From Scatomorpha sp040765295 (lineage in GTDB: Bacteria > Bacillota > Clostridia > Oscillospirales > Oscillospiraceae): DNA of 64,000 nt. Positions within the stretch are counted from its first letter, which is position 1, and each line of letters begins with the position of its first letter. Below, piece after piece: positions 60,833 through 64,000 of the stretch. A program made the translations under genes and the position numbers. Below the pieces are notes generated by a model. That model was not told the origin of the DNA, did not search any database, and worked only from the letters and a program-made list of their open reading frames with translations. The stretch spans positions 1,240,001 through 1,304,000 of the forward strand of contig JAXGSB010000001.1 of assembly GCA_040765295.1 (NCBI GenBank). The letters are read 5' to 3'.

Positions 60833-62800
60833 TCAGCAGAGTTTTGCCCCTGCTTCTATACCGTCATCAAGTATGAGGAGACTCAGCTCCTCCTTTCCGT
60901 CCCTAGTGCACACTGCCGAGATGAGCATTCCGTTAGACTCGAAGCCCATCATCTTTCTCGGCTCCAAGTTGCATATAGCAACTAAGGTTTTCCCTACAAG
61001 CTCTTCCGCCTTATAAAACTCCTTTATCCCCGAGAGAATCTGCCGCTCTCGGCCGCTGCCGTCGTTTAGAGTGAACTTTAGGAGCTTCTTGCTCTTGGGG
61101 ACCTCCTCACAGGCAAGAACTTTTACAACCCTGTAATCGGCCTTCTGAAATGTATCGAAATCAATATTCTCCTGAATCATCGGTTCAAGCTCCACTACAG
61201 GTCCTTCCGGTATATCCGGCTCGTCAAGATTGTCGAGCGCTATGAGCTCGGCTTCCATATCAAGTCTCGGGAAAAGCACATCTCCTCTTTTAACTTCAGT
61301 GTCCGGTCTCAGGCTCCCCCAAACAGCTATTTTTTCCCAGCTTGTTTCATCCTTGCCTGCGCCTATTTGCTCCATAACCTTTTCAGAGGTTTCGGGCATA
61401 ACCGGACTTAAGAGCATTCCGCTTATTCTCAGACATTCGAGGAGATTATAGAGAACAGTCGCGAGTCTCGCCTTTTTGCTCTCATCCCTTGCCAGCAGCC
61501 AAGGAGTTGTTTCGTCTATGTATTTATTGGCTCTGGACACGAGAGACATGACGAGCTGCAGGCCTGCCTGAGTCTCCATCTTATCCATGTGGGCCGAGTA
61601 TTTATCTCTCAGAGAGCCTGCCATATCTATTATCTCGGAATCTTTCTCCCTATCTTCTTCCCTTTCTTTCGGGAGCTTTCCGTCGAAATATCTTTCAACC
61701 ATGGCAACAGTGCGGGAGAGCAGGTTGCCGAAATCGTTTGCAAGGTCTGAATTGATTCTGGAAATCAGAAGTTCGTTTGTATAGTTTCCGTCCTGTCCGA
61801 GCTGGAAGTCGCGCATAAGGAAGTATCTGATTGCATCAACTCCATATCTCTCTGACAGCACATAGGGGTCTACAACATTGTGCTTGGACTTAGACATTTT
61901 TCCGCCGTCTATGAGCAGCCAGCCGTGCCCAAAAACCTTCTTCGGCAGCGGCACACCCACGCTCATGAGCATAGCGGGCCATATTATGGAATGGAATCTC
62001 ACTATCTCCTTGCCGACCATATGCACATCTGCGGGCCAATACCGCTCAAGCCCGTCCCTGCTTTCGTTCATATAGCCCAATGCTGTCATGTAGTTGAACA
62101 AAGCGTCTACCCAGACATAGACAACATGTCCGGGAGCGAAATCTACGGGAACCCCCCAACTGAAGCTGGTTCTCGAAACACAGAGGTCCTCAAGCCCCGG
62201 GTCTATAAAGTTCTTTATCATCTCGTTCACTCTGGAAGCAGGCTCTAAAAACTCTCCGCTGAGAAGAAGTTCGCGAACCCTTCCCGCATACTTGGAAAGA
62301 CGGAAAAAGTATGCTTCCTCTTCCGCAAAGCTGACTTCCCTGCCGCAGTCCGGACACTTGCCCTCTTTAAGCTGGCTTTCTGTCCAAAAGCTCTCGCAGG
62401 GTTTGCAGTACGCGCCCTTATAGACATCCTTATAGATATCCCCGTTGTCGTACATCTTTCTGAAGATGCGCTGTACGGCCTTGACATGATAGTCATCAGT
62501 GGTCCTGATAAACCTGTCGTTTGAGATGTTCATGAGCTTCCAAAGATCTTTGACACCGCGCGGGCCCTCAACAATTCTATCGACAAATTCGCGAGGCGAA
62601 AATCCCGCATTTTTTGCTGTCTCCTCTATTTTCTGTCCGTGTTCATCTGTACCGGTGAGGAACATCACGTCGTATCCGCACATTCGCTTGTACCTGGCTA
62701 TTGTGTCGGTGGCGACAGTGCAATAGCTGTGTCCTATGTGCAGCTTATCCGAAGGATAGTATATGGGTGTTGTGATGTAAAATGTCTTTTTTTCTTTCAT
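60833..62800 (-). CDS. metG: Methionyl-tRNA synthetase
   Basis: 655 residues. HIGH motif in PIYYPSDKLHIGHSYCTV, KMSKS in GGKMSKSKHNVVDP, zinc cysteines CKPC and CPDC, and a C-terminal EMAP/Arc1p-like tRNA-binding domain (from about 550, FQKADYRVVKVLACEEV). Typical long Firmicute form. Confidence 0.97.
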   Translation of the reverse strand: MKEKKTFYITTPIYYPSDKLHIGHSYCTVATDTIARYKRMCGYDVMFLTGTDEHGQKIEETAKNAGFSPREFVDRIVEGPRGVKDLWKLMNISNDRFIRTTDDYHVKAVQRIFRKMYDNGDIYKDVYKGAYCKPCESFWTESQLKEGKCPDCGREVSFAEEEAYFFRLSKYAGRVRELLLSGEFLEPASRVNEMIKNFIDPGLEDLCVSRTSFSWGVPVDFAPGHVVYVWVDALFNYMTALGYMNESRDGLERYWPADVHMVGKEIVRFHSIIWPAMLMSVGVPLPKKVFGHGWLLIDGGKMSKSKHNVVDPYVLSERYGVDAIRYFLMRDFQLGQDGNYTNELLISRINSDLANDFGNLLSRTVAMVERYFDGKLPKEREEDREKDSEIIDMAGSLRDKYSAHMDKMETQAGLQLVMSLVSRANKYIDETTPWLLARDESKKARLATVLYNLLECLRISGMLLSPVMPETSEKVMEQIGAGKDETSWEKIAVWGSLRPDTEVKRGDVLFPRLDMEAELIALDNLDEPDIPEGPVVELEPMIQENIDFDTFQKADYRVVKVLACEEVPKSKKLLKFTLNDGSGRERQILSGIKEFYKAEELVGKTLVAICNLEPRKMMGFESNGMLISAVCTRDGKEELSLLILDDGIEAGAKLC

Positions 62801-62840
62801 TTTAATTCTCCTCTGTACTTCATATAACGCTTTTATTTGC

Positions 62841-64000
62841 TCATGGTGTCGGGGGCTCCGGCTCCGGCGCCGGTGGGGGTGTGGGTTCGGGAGTTGCCGG
62901 CGGGGGCGTGGGCGTGGGCTCGGGATATTTGATATCCTCGGGGTGGAAATGATACTCGCTTCGCGAATCTTTTACCGTGTTGATAAGCTTGCCGTCTTTA
63001 TCAAAGTATTTCTTATATAGCAGCGCGCCCATGCCCGTTGCAACCTCGGGATACTCCGGATTTTTATATACGAGCCAAGTGGTATATACAAGTTCTATGT
63101 ATCCTCCGTCTACATTGGTTCCGTATATCTTAAGCGTCGCTTTATTGCTTTTGGTGTTTACCTCCGCCGATATCCTTATGGGATAGTCGGTATTGTTTGT
63201 AAATTTCAGGTCCGGATATCCCCAGCTTACGGTGGCATCTTGAGCCGGCGGCAGGTATCCCACTCTGAAGTAGTGGTTTTCACGTTCATCAACCTGTAGG
63301 TCAGCGTAGAGAACGCAGGTGTAAAGACTTGAGGAGACTTGGCAGATTCCTCCTCCAAAGCCTTGAACCACCTCGCCGCTGGAATAAATAGGAGCAAGTT
63401 TATAGCCTCTATCGGGCGTACGCGGTCCGACCGTATCGTTGTATGAGAATGTTTCTCCGGGCTGCAATATCTTGCCGTCAAGGGCCTTGCAGGCCAGCCC
63501 AATGTTGTTTATTCTGTTGGCTGAGGAGCCGGCAAAGGACGTTGTGCTTTCTCCCAGAACATCTCTGTACAGCATACCCTCTATATCTTTGGCTGTAAGC
63601 TCGGGTGTCGTTATCGTGAGCGGCACAACAATAGTGCTCCCGAACTCGGCCTTATCCCAAAGTCTTCTGGCTTCCGCCTTGTCGAAATCGCAGCCCACTA
63701 CCTCCGACACAATTTCGTGTGTTTCCTTGTCGTATCTGGCTTCTCTGACCTCGGCATAAATGCTTTCATGAAGGGCGTTTTCATCAAACTCAACTTCTCC
63801 TTCAACCTTCGGCTCGTATCTGAAATCTCCGTATTCGCGATTTTTAAGGCGTCTTTCAACTTCCTCTATTATCGCTTCTTTATCGACTTCAACATTCTTG
63901 GCTCCCTTGACAAGATATATGCTGTCTTCCTTTATTTCTATGCCGGAGCCTGTAAGCACGGCTATTAAATTGTCTATCTTCTCGCCGACTATCTTTTCTA
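62841..64000 (-). CDS. VanW-family protein with YoaR domain, 5' end outside window
   Basis: Frame is open to the window edge; a GTG at 63959 is in frame but residues upstream (GEKIDNLIAV) continue the same domain, so the true start lies beyond 64000. At least 386 residues are seen: part of a YoaR peptidoglycan-binding-like domain, the VanW domain (FAGSSANRINNIGLAC, LQPGETFSYND, GGGICQVSSSLY) and a Pro/Thr-rich tail (PTPTPPPATPEP). Probably exported; linked to the cell wall. VanW alone does not confer vancomycin resistance. Confidence 0.9.
   Translation of the reverse strand, partial: EKIVGEKIDNLIAVLTGSGIEIKEDSIYLVKGAKNVEVDKEAIIEEVERRLKNREYGDFRYEPKVEGEVEFDENALHESIYAEVREARYDKETHEIVSEVVGCDFDKAEARRLWDKAEFGSTIVVPLTITTPELTAKDIEGMLYRDVLGESTTSFAGSSANRINNIGLACKALDGKILQPGETFSYNDTVGPRTPDRGYKLAPIYSSGEVVQGFGGGICQVSSSLYTCVLYADLQVDERENHYFRVGYLPPAQDATVSWGYPDLKFTNNTDYPIRISAEVNTKSNKATLKIYGTNVDGGYIELVYTTWLVYKNPEYPEVATGMGALLYKKYFDKDGKLINTVKDSRSEYHFHPEDIKYPEPTPTPPPATPEPTPPPAPEPEPPTP

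Noticed and set aside
1..64000. tRNA or rRNA genes, CRISPR arrays, prophage
   Set aside because: I saw no T-loop-like motif in a tRNA setting, no spaced repeat series and no phage gene on reading both strands by eye.

Overview
The window looks like a contiguous piece of chromosome from an anaerobic, Gram-positive Firmicute, most likely a Clostridia member. Supporting signs are a T-box leader before valS, an attenuator before pyrR, many TTG/GTG starts behind strong GGAGG-type ribosome binding sites, a desulfoferrodoxin, a Dlt-like cell-envelope operon, RicT/HolB synteny, a VanW protein and GlnRS. I see no rRNA, tRNA, CRISPR array, phage or intact insertion sequence. This placement is inference; no 16S or marker search was possible.

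Layout. 1-3.4 kb (minus): an overlapping AmrB-AmrA fusion, AmrS and RtcB operon. 3.5-8.1 kb (plus): prfA, a TsaC-CoaE fusion, an M18 aminopeptidase and an anchored protein. 8.2-12.9 kb (minus): a complete branched-chain-amino-acid-type ABC importer. 13.2-22.6 kb: a DeoR regulator divergent from a plus-strand operon of MtnK, MtnA, a 2-hydroxyacid dehydrogenase, an FGGY kinase, a class II aldolase, an iron alcohol dehydrogenase and methionine gamma-lyase, then RidA. Together these suggest oxygen-independent breakdown of methylthioribose (or 5-deoxyribose) to DHAP plus a two-carbon aldehyde that is reduced to an alcohol, joined to methionine degradation. 22.7-23.7 kb (minus): trxA, a 70-residue protein with an in-frame TGA that looks like selenocysteine, and desulfoferrodoxin. 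23.8-25 kb: an aminotransferase.

25.2-33.1 kb (plus): a seven-gene operon of amino-acid racemase, membrane transglutaminase, DltA-like, DltC-like, DltB-like and DltD-like proteins and a lipoprotein, probably an aminoacylation system for a cell-surface polymer. 33.2-37.9 kb: a small membrane protein, purC, pyrR and a uracil permease behind an attenuator, an anchored protein and an SDR reductase. 37.9-40.4 kb (minus): ricT, holB and an ECF S component. 40.5-44.9 kb: an alanyl-tRNA editing protein, a small AT-rich patch with two membrane proteins, gap, rqcP and a flavodoxin-like protein. 45-51.3 kb: a PdxK-type kinase, glnS, a thioredoxin-reductase-like flavoprotein without the usual NADPH motif, and T-box-valS. 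51.3-54.6 kb (minus): murC and a PEPCK-like P-loop protein. 54.7-56.8 kb: UDG, a DUF2156 protein and a GNAT. 56.9-60.2 kb (minus): galE, a sugar nucleotidyltransferase and a GT4 glycosyltransferase, a plausible glycolipid set. 60.4-64 kb (minus): a PPC-domain protein, metG and a VanW-family protein cut by the window edge.

The observations I would follow first are the putative selenoprotein at 23148-23360, the MTR/5-deoxyribose operon with its paired 12-bp operators, and the racemase-transglutaminase-Dlt operon.
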